Part shown: positions 49,440 through 61,299 of the stretch, piece by piece
Position numbering within the stretch: the stretch's first letter is position 1
Layout: each line of letters opens with the position of its first letter
Source of the DNA: Stenopsyche tienmushanensis
Lineage: Eukaryota > Arthropoda > Insecta > Trichoptera > Stenopsychidae
Assembly (NCBI GenBank): GCA_008973525.1
Contig: WACJ01000321.1
Location: forward strand, 1-64,000
Reading direction: 5' to 3'
DNA length: 64,000 bases
Position numbers and translations under genes: made by a program
Notes under the pieces: model-generated
What the model saw: only the letters and a program-made list of their open reading frames with translations
What the model was told of the DNA's origin: nothing
The model's database searches: none

Positions 49440-49965
49440 TTTGTAATCATGTAATGTATCATATTTTTTGAAGCAATCTCCAGGATGAAGCATTAGTTTC
49501 CTTTTGCAATTGTCACAAAAAAATAGCGTTTACTTTCTTCCTTTTTCAGCTTTACGTACACCATAAAGTCTTTATACTTCCTCCCTGATATACTATAAAT
49601 AAAATGGTGACTTCCATCTAACCGTTGATCATGATCAATTGACGACAAACCTCTCAATTTAGACTTTGTAGGAGCGCGAAAGTTACCAATAAGTTGCATC
49701 AACAATTGTCGGCGAAATTCTTTTATGATTTATTAGCATTCTATTTTCTTTGAATTCATATTCCTTATATAAAATATAAGAGTTTACAAACGATGTTTCA
49801 AAACCCCAAAAAAATAACTTTTTCCACCACTTCAGTCTTTCGCATGAAACAATATGATGTTGTGTAGGTAATATAATTTCAACCATTATTGAACAACTAA
49901 CGAGAGATTCATTGTTTTCAAACACAATCTTGTTCAGCGATGACACTCATTTCACAATGGATAGA
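49440..49965 (-). mobile_element. PiggyBac-type transposase C-terminal remnant
   Basis: Minus-strand frames contain RLKWWKKLFFWGFETSFVNS and YILYKEYEF, the conserved Lys-Trp-Trp-Lys-Lys block of piggyBac (DDE_Tnp_1_7) transposases. Further on, a Cys-Asp-x-Cys zinc-knuckle-like end (CKRKLMLHPGDCFKKYDTLH) is reached only after frame changes. Catalytic Asp regions are missing; the copy is dead. Confidence 0.8.
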
Positions 49966-50181
49966 TTCGTCAATAAGCAAAATTGACGTACTTTGGGTGA
50001 TGAAAATCCTTGTCTAATTCAGGAAAGATGACTACACAAAAAAACTACTGTTTGATGTACAAAAAAAAACATGTATGTAGCAATGTTTCATTAACAACCA
50101 TATTTACATTATTTAAAATCAGTTTGTTGTTTTAGAATACGAATCACGATATCATTTTATTTTAATAAAAATACATATTTA

Positions 50182-53100
50182 TTAACAAGAATTCCTAGGA
50201 ACACACTGGTTATTGCGGTTTCGCTTATAGTTTTGTCGGCAGAAACAGCCCGAAGTACAATCAGCTGCAGCAATTCGAAATGCATCACATCTTTCATCAG
50301 GAAGTCCACATTTTTTGTAAACTTCATTGCCGTCAGTACAATCATTACCTAATAATGTTAACAATCAGTAAAAAAAAGCAATAAATGAAATTGGATATCA
50401 ATCATTTAACCAGTTTAAATTTGTTTTTACCCACCACAGTCTCCCGGAGGAACACATTGGTTTTTCATATTTCTGATAAATCCTGGTTTACATAGGCAGC
50501 CCTTAATGCATTCCTGGACCTGAGGCGTTCCAAAACACAACTCATCGGGCGAACCGCACATTTCATAACGTTCGTTTTTGTCACTGCAGAATACGTTTGC
50601 TAATAGTAAAAATAATATAATAAGATTAAACAAAAAATTATGAAAATATATAGCTCATAGGATTTAGTGTTGAAGATATTGAAAATTTGGTGTTAAAAAT
50701 TTAAAAAATGTATAACTAAAGAAGTTCATTATTCATTAGAAACAATGAGTGGCCATGTTAAAGGAAGGACTTAATATGACCATGAAATGTTCCGCAGTGA
50801 ATGCCGAAAATTTTGCTCTTGAACGCATTAATACACCCCCAAAAAGTATAAAAGTAAAAAAATACTATCAGTAGCGTGATAATCAATCGAAAGTAAAATA
50901 ATGAAATATCCTCAAATCAACGGCATTATAAAATTGCTAAAACCTCGCCTGACAAATGATAATTAAATTATTGAATGACTTATATTTATTTTGACTTTCA
51001 GTAAACAAGCAGAAGAATATGAATAATCCTTACGGCATAGTTCGAAAGAAACGCAGGCTCCAGTTTCGTTCCTGAGGTACCTGCTATGCAGAAACGTCCA
51101 GCCATATGGGCCTTCCCAAACAGAAACGAATCAACGCATATGGCAACTGGTCCGTCACACCCTTGGTACTTCTCAAATTCCATGTTACATTTCGAAGATA
51201 AAAAGACATACTCATAAAAAAATACAACGAGGAAAAGCTCATCGTTCGTTTATTTTCAAGCACCAGCAGCTCAAATTGTTGGACAAGAAGAAAAAGGAAG
51301 AATACTTACGACATTTATTCTTTTCGATGCATGCTCCAGTATCGTTCCTGACGTATCCTGCCTTGCAGAAACATCCAGGCATACAGGCTTTTCCGGTGGT
51401 GGCCGTAGAATCTCCGCATTTAGCATCTGGACCTCCACAGACTTGGTATTCCTCAAATTCTTTTTGACACTTAGGGGCTGAAAATATATATAAGTTAATA
51501 CAATGGGGGAAAACTTATCGTCCAATTATTTTTAAGCACCACCAAATCGAATAACTTTATAAGAAGAATGCGCAGTAATCCTTACGACATTTATCCTTTT
51601 CGATGCATACTCCAGTACCATCCCTGACGTATCCTGCTTTGCAGAAACATCCAGGCATACAGGCTTTTCCGATGGCCGTAGAATCTCCGCACGTAGTGTC
51701 TGGACCTCCACAGATTTGATACTCCTCGAATTCATCAGCACATTTAGGAGCTGAAAAGATACATAAAATAATACAATGGGAAAAGGCTTATCGTCCAATT
51801 GTTTTTGAGTTTTGCCAAATCGAATAATTGAACAAGAAGAAAGTGCGGTCATCCTTACGACATTTATTCCTTTCGATGCATGCTCCAGTATCGTCCCTGA
51901 CGTATCCAGCCTTGCAGTAACATCCAGGCATACAGGCTTTTCCGGTGGTGGCCGTAGAATCTCCGCATTTAGCATCTGGACCTCCACAGACTTGGTATTC
52001 CTCAAACTCTTTTTGACACTTAGGGGCTGTAAATATATATAAGTTAATACAATGGGGGAAAACTTATCGTCCAATTATTTTTAAGCACCACCAAATCGAA
52101 TAACTTTATAAGAAGAATGCGCAGTCATCCTTACGACATTTATCCTTTTCGATGCATACTCCAGTACCATCCCTGACGTATCCTGCTTTGCAGAAACATC
52201 CAGGCATACAGGCTTTTCCGATGGCCGTAGAATCTCCGCACGTAGTGTCTGGACCTCCACAGATTTGATACTCCTCGAATTCATCAGCACATTTAGGAGC
52301 TGAAAAGATACATAAAATAATACAATGGGAAAAGGCTTATCGTCCAATTGTTTTTGAGTTTTGCCAAATCGAATAATTGAACAAGAAGAAAGTGCGGTCA
52401 TCCTTACGACATTTATTCCTTTCGATGCATGCTCCAGTATCGTCCCTGACGTATCCAGCCTTGCAGTAACATCCAGGCATACAGGCTTTTCCGGTGGTGG
52501 CCGTAGAATCTCCGCATTTAGCATCTGGACCTCCACAGACTTGGTATTCCTCAAACTCTTTTTGACACTTAGGGGCTGTAAATATATATAAGTTAATACA
52601 ATGGGGGAAAACTTATCGTCCAATTATTTTTAAGCACCACCAAATCGAATAACTTTATAAGAAGAATGCGCAGTCATCCTTACGACATTTATCCTTTTCG
52701 ATGCATACTCCAGTACCATCCCTGACGTATCCTGCTTTGCAGAAACATCCAGGCATACAGGCTTTTCCGATGGCCGTAGAATCTCCGCACGTAGTGTCTG
52801 GACCTCCACAGATTTGATACTCCTCGAATTCATCAGCACATTTAGGAGCTGAAAAGATACATAAAATAATACAATGGGAAAAGGCTTATTGTCCAATTGT
52901 TTTTGAGTTTTGACAAATCGAATAATTGAACAAGAAGAAAGTGCGGTCATCCTTACGACATTTATCCTTTTCGATGCATGATCCAGTATCGTCCCTGACG
53001 TATCCTGCCTTACAGAAGCATCCAGTCATACAGGCTTTCCATTTGAACCCAGAATCACCACACATAGCATCTGGACCACCGCAGACTTGATATTCCTCGA

Positions 53101-56100
53101 ATTCTTTTTGACATTTAGGAGCTGAAAATATATATAAGTTAATACAACGGGGGAAAACTTATCATCCAATTATTTTTTAAGCACCACCAAATCGAATAAT
53201 TGGACAAGAAGTAAGCGCGAGTTATCCTTACGACATTTCTCCTTTTCGATGCATGCTCCAGTATCATTCCTGACGTATCCTGCCTTGCAGAAACATCCAG
53301 GCATACAGGCTTTTCCAATGGCCGTAGAATCTCCGCATTTAGCATCTGGACCTCCACAGACTTGGTACTCCTCGAATTCTTTGTTGCATTTAGGAGCTGA
53401 AAATATACATAAAACAATGCAATGGTATAAGTTTATTGTCCATTTATTTTCAAGCTCCACAAAATCGAATAAATGGACAAGAAGAAAGCGCAGTTATCCT
53501 TACGACATTTCTCCTTTGCGATGCATGCTCCAGTATCGTCCCTGACGTATCCCGCCTTGCAGTAACATCCAGGCATACAGGCTTTACCGATGGCCGTAGA
53601 ATCTCCGCACGTAATGTCTGGACCTCCACAGATTTGGTACTCCTCAAATTCTTTGTTGCATTTAGGAGCTGAAAATATACATAAAATAATACAACGGGGG
53701 AAGTCTTATCGTCCAATTGTTTTTAAATTTTGCCAAATCTAATAATTGAACAAGAAAAAAGCGCAGTTATCCTTACGACATTTCTCCTTTTCGATGCAAG
53801 CTCCAGTATCGTCCCTGACGTATCCTGCCTTACAGAAGCATCCAGTCATACAGGCTTTCCATTTGAACCCAGAATCACCACACATAGCATCTGGACCACC
53901 GCAGACTTGATATTCCTCGAATTCTTTTTGACATTTAGGAGCTGAAAAGATACATAGGTTAATACAATGGGGGAAGCCTATCATCCAATTATTTTCAAGC
54001 TCCACCAAATCGAATAAATGGACAAGAAGAAAGCGCAGTTATCCTTACGACATTTCTCCTTTTCGATGCATGCTCCAGTATCATTCCTGACGTATCCTGC
54101 CTTGCAGAAACATCCAGGCATACAGGCTTTTCCAATGGCCGTAGAATCTCCGCATTTAGCATCTGGACCTCCACAGACTTGGTACTCCTCGAATTCTTTG
54201 TTGCATTTAGGAGCTGAAAATATACATAAAACAATGCAATGGTATAAGTTTATCGTCCATTTATTTTCAAGCTCCACCAAATCGAATAAATGGATAAGAA
54301 GTAAGCGCGAGTTATCCTTACGACATTTCTCCTTTTCGATGCAAGCTCCAGTATCGTCCCTGACGTATCCTGCCTTACAGAAGCATCCAGTCATACAGGC
54401 TTTCCATTTGAACCCAGAATCACCACACATAGCATCTGGACCACCGCAGACTTGATATTCCTCGAATTCTTTTTGACATTTAGGAGCTGAAAATATATAT
54501 AAGTTAATACAACTGGGGAAAACTTATCATCCAATTATTTTTTAAGCACCACCAAATCGAATAATTGGACAAGAAAAAAGCGCAGTCATCCTTACGACAT
54601 TTCTCCTTTTCAATGCATGCTCCAGTAACGTTCCTAACGTATCCTGTCTTGCAGAAGCATCCAGTCATACAAGCCTTCCATATAGACGCAGAATTACCGC
54701 ACGTTATATCTGGACCACCACAGGTTTTAAATTCTTCGAATACATCAGCACATGTAGGAGCTAAAAATATACACATTGCAATTAAATCCTTGAATTTATT
54801 TTCATATGTCAACACTACGCATATTTTAACAGGAAAAAAGTTCGAATTATTCTTACGGCATGTATTCTTATGGATGCAAACCCCTTTTTCACCTCTTACG
54901 TATCCTTCCTTGCAGTAACATCCTGGCATGCAAGTTTTTAAAATAGAACCTGCACTACCGCATGCAATATCTGGATCTCCACAGATTTTGTATTCCTCGA
55001 ATTCGCCGCTACATGTAGAAGCTAACGGGAAACAAATTGTAATACTGTGTATGATAAATCGTTTGTAATTTATTTACGTGCTAATATATAATGAAAAAAA
55101 AATAAGGAGAAAATTTGTAATGGTTCTTACGGCACTTATTCTTTTCAATACAAATCCCATTGCGGTCTCGCACGTATCCTTCCATGCAGAAACATCCTGA
55201 CTTACAGGTTTTCATCATGGACCTTGATGTATTGCATGATGCGTCTGGGCCCCCGCAGTGTTTGAATTCCTCGAAATTACCGGTGCATTTTGGAGCTAGA
55301 ATCATTTTATAAACGTATGTTAAGGCTTTATAAAGACATCATTGAATTTATTTTTGAACGTTCCTTGGAACTTACGACACTCATTTAACAGAATACATTC
55401 ATTTTTTTCATTCCGGACATATCCTTCTTTACAGAAACAACCCGTTATACAATGTATTTTTCCTGTTCCATGTGGAGAGCCATGGCAAGTACTGTCGAGC
55501 TTGCCACACTTGATGAACTCTTCATTGGGACTTGAACACTCTTCGTCTGTAATATTTATAAAACTAAAATTTTTCAGCGCTTATAACATTTCTGGTGTAA
55601 TACAAATCAATGTTAATATGCAGTATACTCACCACACTGTTTTGAAGGAATGCATTCGTTTTTGCTATTTCTGACGAAGCCAGCTTTGCAGAAACATCCA
55701 ACGAAACAAATTTGTGTCTTTTCGCTGACTTTATGTTCGCCACACTTGTCGTCCGGTTTGCCACAGATGCTGTATTCTTCATGTTCACTGGGACATTCAG
55801 AGGCTATAAAATAAATAAAATGCTTTTTTGTTGAGAAATGGTCATTGATGCCTTAACTTAATATCAAATTAATATGATTTCTTACGGCACTCTGATGGAT
55901 GGACGCATTTATTTTGATCATTTCTCACAAAGCCATCTTTGCAAGAACATCCAGGAGTACAAGTTTCTACTATAATAGATCTGCTGGAAGGACACGTCTT
56001 ATCAGGTTTTTTGCAAATGTTATACTCTTCGCGGTCACTTGGGCACTTTTCATCTAAAAAAATCATGGCTTATAGATTTCAATCGCCATAATTTAATAAA

Positions 56101-58148
56101 ATCATATGTTGTATTACTCACTGCATTTCGATCGTGGTACACATTTATTAAGAGCATTTCTCACATATCCAGATTTACAGCGACACATACTTCTAACACA
56201 AGCTTCTACCTTACATCCTTCTGCAGGCAACCCATCGCAGGTTTCTTCGCAGGGTTGAGGACAACTGACTATTTCTTGAGTAGTTGGATCGTCGCAACCT
56301 GTATAAATTCGTATGTATTCAATCTATATACATTCAATGTATTTTGATATATTATGATCAATATATTTACACTCATTAGGTAGGACACAATTCAGTCCTT
56401 TGCGAATGTATCCTGGTTTACATTCACATCTTGCATTGCATGTAAACGTCGGCAATGGTGGAGGGACACAATGTTGTATTGTACCACCGATCAAAGAATT
56501 GCAGTCGTCATTGATTGAACAATATCCTGGACAAGGATTGACCATCTCGTTCGATTCACATTTAACAGCTGAAATAACAAAGTAATATCGCAAATGTTAA
56601 ATGTTGTGTATTTTCAATGCTACCCGATTGTATGGAATTATGAATAAATCGGCAGTCAGCTGAGTGGACAGCAACCGGCGGCAAGCGAATATTATATACA
56701 TTGTTTTTAGTGTGTTTGATGAAAGAAATTAAGAAAAACGACCTCAAACGAAGAAGAAAAAAATACTCTTTCTCCAATACAATATATCGTGTCATTAATC
56801 GATCACAACAATGGTAAAATTGCACGAATTACACTTTGAATTGCTTCCCCATCCACCATTTTCTCCAGGTCTAGATCCCAGCGACTATTATATCATTGCA
56901 GACCTAAAAAAAATATTCGAGGGAAAGAGATTTGGCTCCAATGAAGTAGTCATTGAAATGAACCTGAAGCCTATCTGGAGGCCAAATATTTTAGAAGAAA
57001 GAAGGGAAACCTTTGGAATAAACGCATCACTCTTGAAGAAGACTATTTTTATGAATAAAACCATGCTTTATTTAAAAAAATGTAATTTTATTAGTCATCC
57101 TACGAACTTACTGAGTGATATGTTAATCAAATGTAATGATGTTAATGCCATATATTTGTCTGGCATATCCCAATCGACCATTGTTCACAAACTTAAGCAA
57201 TTGAACGTTAACAAAATATAACTCAGAAAACAGAGATGCCTTTTATTAAATTGAATGAAATTTATTCTTACCGCATTCCTCTTTTTTCACGCAAATATTT
57301 TTGTGGTTCATGAAATATCCCGTTTTGCAATCACATCCAGGCGAGCAGGTCATCAATTTTTTCTGGCAACTTGTCGAATGCTTACTGGTAATCGAATCGC
57401 AAGTTTTCTTGCATGGATTTTTACAGACAAAATATATTTCGTTTGGTCGATCTTGACATTGTGGTATGGCTGAAATGGATTTATGACATATATAAAATAT
57501 ATTTTTACAGACATTCATATGACGGAGGAAGGTTTTAGAAGAATCTTACGACAATCTTCTCTTTTGATGCAAACGTTATTGCTATCTCTGACATAACCGC
57601 TGATACAATCACAGCCCTCAGAACACATAAAAGGAGAATAGCATTGAGCCTTTAGACCTGGATCAAAGATAGTTGAGCAGGTTTCAGGACAAAGATTCTT
57701 GCATTTGGCATATGTCTCGTTCTCGCCGGTGCATTTAGAGTTAACTATGGAAAATCAATGGATATTAGCAAAATTCATATTAGATTAAAATTTGTATAAA
57801 AACTATAATTCATGGGTAGTCCTTACAGCATGTATTTTGATGTATACAAACGTTGTTGTCTTTAACATATCCTGGCTTGCAGAAGCAACCTTTGCGGCAT
57901 GAATATGGACAGCTTGGATGGGGGTTGTCGCATGTCCCATCACATGTACCACATGTGGTATATACCTCATTTATATTACGACATTTTGCTGTAATAAGTT
58001 TGTTAGGAATCGGAAAACTTATACAAATGCATTATTTATTAATATAATTTATGTCAATATACTCACATAGATGGTTGAATGTCCACGAAATTTCAATAAA
58101 GCTTAAAGCTATCAGCGTAAATAATATTGTTTTCATTTCAAAATTCAT
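50182..58148 (-). CDS. Secreted multi-TIL-domain protease inhibitor, signal exon plus 25 TIL exons
   Basis: Predicted extracellular serine-protease inhibitor. The signal exon (58148-58067, MKTILFTLIALSF) is followed by single-domain exons T1-T23, T25 and T26. Boundaries, high-low: 57988-57827, 57744-57550, 57469-57272, 56568-56371, 56298-56122, 56053-55886, 55803-55633, 55546-55376, 55295-55131, 55021-54857, 54760-54596, 54486-54322, 54213-54049, 53941-53777, 53668-53504, 53396-53232, 53121-52957, 52848-52684, 52575-52408, 52299-52135, 52026-51859, 51750-51586, 51477-51310, 50599-50435, 50348-50182. Every internal exon is phase 1-1, giving 1445 aa if all are used. T1-T5 have ten Cys (canonical TIL); T6-T26 have eight, with the pattern C...YxxCGxPD...C...C-x3-C-x-C-x2-GYVR...C...C. 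A broken exon at 51034-51192 is skipped without loss of frame. AATAAA overlaps the stop. Which exons are spliced together in vivo is unknown; it might instead be several transcripts. Confidence 0.85.
51034..51192 (-). pseudogene. Degenerate TIL exon (T24)
   Basis: Clearly a relative of its neighbours (KCNMEFEKYQGCDGP, then FGKAHMAGRFC) but disabled. The acceptor AG found before every other exon is replaced by CG, several Cys are lost (His at the Cys before the reactive loop end, Ile after), and a 1-base deletion after GRFCIAG shifts the frame. The old donor GTAAGG survives. Flanking exons share phase, so skipping keeps the protein in frame. Confidence 0.8.
51290..52956 (-). repeat. Three tandem copies of a 549-bp two-exon TIL block
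   Basis: Exon ends at 51310, 51859, 52408 and 52957 are spaced exactly 549 bp apart, and the introns match as well as the exons. For example 51542, 52091 and 52640 start the same CCAAATCGAATAACTTTATA. Copies two and three differ at only scattered bases, so the duplication is recent. It could also be inflated or collapsed by assembly. Confidence 0.9.
56800..57150 (+). mobile_element. Mariner transposase 3' fragment in an intron of the multi-TIL gene
   Basis: The frame at 56811 encodes VKLHELHFELLPHPPFSPGL, DPSDYYIIADLKKIFEGKRF and GSNEVVIEMN. This is the mariner C-terminal part around the third catalytic Asp, lying in the 700-bp intron between T3 and T4 in the opposite orientation to the gene. 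ATTAGTCATCCTACGAA near 57089 recurs near 18806, probably the element's terminal sequence. Confidence 0.8.
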
Positions 58149-58257
58149 GCTGAAAATCCTTTTGAAACCATTAAAAATATTTCATAGAGATTTTACAACA
58201 TTTAGAACATAATCTAATCACAATCGCGAATTAAAAAAGAACTTCGGGAGCATCAGG

Positions 58258-58271
58258 CCAATATATAAACC
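58258..58271 (-). promoter_or_regulatory. Candidate TATA box of the multi-TIL gene
   Basis: GGTTTATATATTGG on the minus strand, about 110 bp before the ATG at 58148, compatible with a start site near 58230. Confidence 0.35.
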
Positions 58272-58911
58272 TAGCATAACGGAATATTTGCCAACAGTGG
58301 TGTACTCTATATATCAGATATATTTAACCGTGGTTTTAACCACTAAAATATAATAGAAAATCATCATCGAATGTAAACTATTCGATTGTATACAGACATT
58401 TAAAATAAGCGTTTAAGTATTGTAGTTGGTTTCAAATTCAAATGAACTTTTGAAAAAATAAATGTGTCATTCAAATAAGTTGATATACAATTTAAACTTA
58501 TTCTAATTTAATAAATATTGTGCGGAATATATCAAGTGCGGAAAATCTACATTAAAAACTCTTAATTGCCAAAATATTTCTATATGTGATTGTATCTGAT
58601 AAAGGATCCATATGGAATGCCGATTAGTATATGGGGATTTTCTTGGTTTTCGGTTCAACTACGAGTGATTAATTTTTTATTTTTTAAAATGTTTTTTTTT
58701 AACACAAAAATCACCAAATTCTCTCTCGCGTAAAACGTGTACCGAACCGAAATAAACCGATATTTTTGAACTGGTTCAGTTTCGGTTTTTGTTTTGACAA
58801 AAATAACGTTTATTTCGGTTCAGTTCTGGTTTGTAGCCTGTTTAAGAACCGCTGCTCTAGACAATTAAAATATTTTGCCGTTATCGCCTTAGTGATGCTT
58901 CTAGTAACCAT
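58272..58911. other. Upstream flank of the multi-TIL gene
   Basis: No gene seen. Near 58660-58860 there are repeated GGTTCAGTT/TTCGGTT-type motifs and an hAT-like terminus (AAGAACCGCTGCTCTAG), but no matching second end was found. Confidence 0.35.
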
Positions 58912-59955
58912 TAGGGACTCCAATCCGGATATTCGGATATTCGATATCCGGATATATTCGTCAGTTTTATGGCTATTCCATATTCGGATATTTGGGGAAA
59001 TATCCGAATAGTATTCGTAATAATTTTTGCCCGGTCGACACACGTCTGGAATAACGATTTTCGCAATTTATTAACGTAAATTTGGAATTAAACCATCGCT
59101 AAAACACACAATAATTATTGTTTTGAATCAATGACATTGATTGTTGACAGTAGCTTTATCTGCCTCATTTCTATTCTCAGAGAAGTTTGAGAGTTTTTGA
59201 CCCGCTTAACGTTGTTTTCGTTTTGATGAGTTTCATCGATGTGAGATAAGATTTGAAGTGTCCACGAAAACGGTATACATAGACTTATCTGGCGCAATAA
59301 GCAAGTATTATCTGCTGATGCATGACGGGATTTGACGGCTGTGTACGTCAGAGTGTTAATATAATATTTTACCAAATCGACGAAAGATCACACGAATACT
59401 GGGGTATTCACTACTTGAGTGAAACTATTACTTAGGGATATTGTTTTTTTTTTTGCCTTCCCCGAGCTTTGGTGCTATGAATATCTTATATGGTGTAGAA
59501 ATAACACCTCATTCTATTTCAATTTCAAAATTGCATCATGAAATGCAAAATTCAATGTTGTTTTTCACGAAAACGAAGAAATATGACAGTACAAATAACC
59601 TGAAAAAAGATTTCAAATATTTAGATCAATATAGAAGGACAGAAAAGTTGGACGTGTTATTTAATACACTTCTAACAATAAAAACAAACGTAAACAGCTA
59701 CTGAACGAGCATTTTCAAAGGCAGGACAAACTAAAACTAAATTAAGAACAAATAACAAACATTTAATGCTCTGTTATATTTAAAATATGAATTTTCAAGT
59801 TTCAATAAATGATAAAAATACGCTCGTTTTCAATGGTAATGTTTGTTATTTTCATACTTTAAAAACTATTCGGATATCCGAATATATCCGAATAGGGACC
59901 AATTTTACTATTCGATATTCGAATAGCTGATAATGACGAATAATTGTAATCCCTA
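58912..59955 (+). mobile_element. Nonautonomous hAT transposon with 8-bp target duplication
   Basis: Inverted ends TAGGGACTCCAAT (left) and TAGGGATTACAAT (right, complementary strand) are flanked on both sides by the same 8 bp GTAACCAT (58904-58911 and 59956-59963), the hallmark of hAT insertion. Subterminal sequence is rich in repeated GGATATTCGGAT/ATTCGAATA motifs. A transposase relic remains: near 59700 one frame reads ATERAFSKAGQTKTKLR, the hAT C-terminal dimerisation motif, after a frameshift. The insertion looks recent, since the duplications are identical. Confidence 0.9.
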
Positions 59956-60229
59956 GTAACCATCCTCTGTCCGCAGTCAATCCGCGAACATGAACCCGGT
60001 AGGAGGTTCGAAATATGGGATAGAAGTGTAAATGTGACTATAATTTTGCCTCTTAAGCATCAAAAAAATGCGATCTAAAACCCATTCTTCTAACATTTTA
60101 AGTACATAATTAAAATTATATATATATAAATTATTTGGGAGGAACTTTTCGGGGAGTACCATTGCATTTTCAGATCAAACAGGTCAACTGTGGACCAATT
60201 TTTTACCGTAATTTCTTTTTTGCAAGACT

Positions 60230-60960
60230 TACGACAGCATCAACCGGGAAAATCTTTGTAGAACCTTGTTAAAGATGAAAATCCCGAGTAAGCTGGTGAG
60301 GTTGTCGAGGATATGTGTGTCCGGATCGGTCAGTATAGTTTAGTCGTGGCTAAATTGAGATCGGAGGCTTTGATGGCGCTTACGTCTATTAACAAAGTTG
60401 CTGCCACTCTAGGAATTAAAATAAACTATGAAAAAACAAAATATATGTCGGTATCGAGGGTGAATGCTGAAGGTTGTACTTCCGTGAGTGCCAATAATAA
60501 ATATTTCGAAAGGGTCTGGGATTTTAAATACCAAGACACCATCATCACGGAGAAGGATTTAACAACTGATGAAATAACCTCCAGGATTCAACACGGCAAT
60601 CAGTGATACTAATAACAATATATACTATACTATAGGCGAAAACTATGATTAAAACTTATAAAATCTGATAAGACCGGTAGTGGTTTATAGAGGTGCAACA
60701 AGGGCCATGATCAGACCTCCCATGCGGGACAAAACCTCAGGCTACGAAGTCATGAGGTCAAATCGAGAGGTCATGGACATGTACGGCGAAGCTTCAATTA
60801 CAAGCTTCATCCAAGCACGCCTTCTACATTGGGCAGATCATGTAGCGCAGATACCGACTCACAGAGTCCTTCATGTTATATTATAACAGATTTCGGACCG
60901 AGTGGCAGTAGACCCATCAGAAGACCTCGTCTACGCTGGGATAGACAGGTATGTATAAAT
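60230..60960 (+). mobile_element. RTE-like reverse transcriptase remnant
   Basis: Plus-strand frames contain ENLCRTLLKMKIPSKLVRL, then ALTSINKVAATLGIKINYEK with TKYMSVSR, then DKTSGYEVMRSNREVMDMYG and IQARLLHWADHVAQIPTHR. These are consecutive motifs of the RT thumb and C-terminal region in RTE-type non-LTR elements. The catalytic YADD region is deleted and several stops interrupt the frames. Confidence 0.8.
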
Positions 60961-61099
60961 AATTTGCTCCCATACATCTGAAATTTGTCGAATTTTAGAC
61001 GTTGCTTTCGCTGTGTTGCTTAAAATTGGTTTTAATTTAACACTAATTTTCCCAAAAATAAAAAACTTCGGATGTATATTCACAAATTATTTATGATAT

Positions 61100-61295
61100 T
61101 TATCATCATCGTCATCATAGTGCAGTCACAAACAGTCCACTGCAGAACTATGGGCCTTTTCGATATCCATTCATAGGATCCATTTCGTCTGTATCATACA
61201 TTCACCTCCCCATTCACTCGATAGTGGGTCTTCACGACTGTTTTTGTGAGCACTGAGCAGTTTTCCTTGATAGTGAAAAACTACTCTAGACGACC
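61100..61295 (-). repeat. RTE-type 3' tail, second copy
   Basis: Matches 34676-34800 over the ATCATC tract, CAGTCACAAACAGTCCACTG, CAGAACTATGGGCC and TCTGTATCATACATTCACCT. Its orientation is opposite to the RT remnant just upstream, so it is probably a separate insertion. Confidence 0.6.
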
Positions 61296-61299
61296 TTTT

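Noticed and set aside
50427..50633. Apparent separate small TIL protein with signal peptide (FNLIILFLLLANVFC)
   Set aside because: The hydrophobic stretch is the T-rich tract before the splice acceptor and has TTG rather than ATG at its start; exon phase matches the rest of the array.
53249..54918. Several plus-strand open frames of 70-145 codons across the TIL array
   Set aside because: They are antisense shadows of the TIL exons, repeated because the exons are repeated.
58660..58860. A second hAT element next to the bounded one
   Set aside because: Only one hAT-like end (AAGAACCGCTG) and repeated GGTTCAGTT motifs are visible; no opposite end or target duplication was found.
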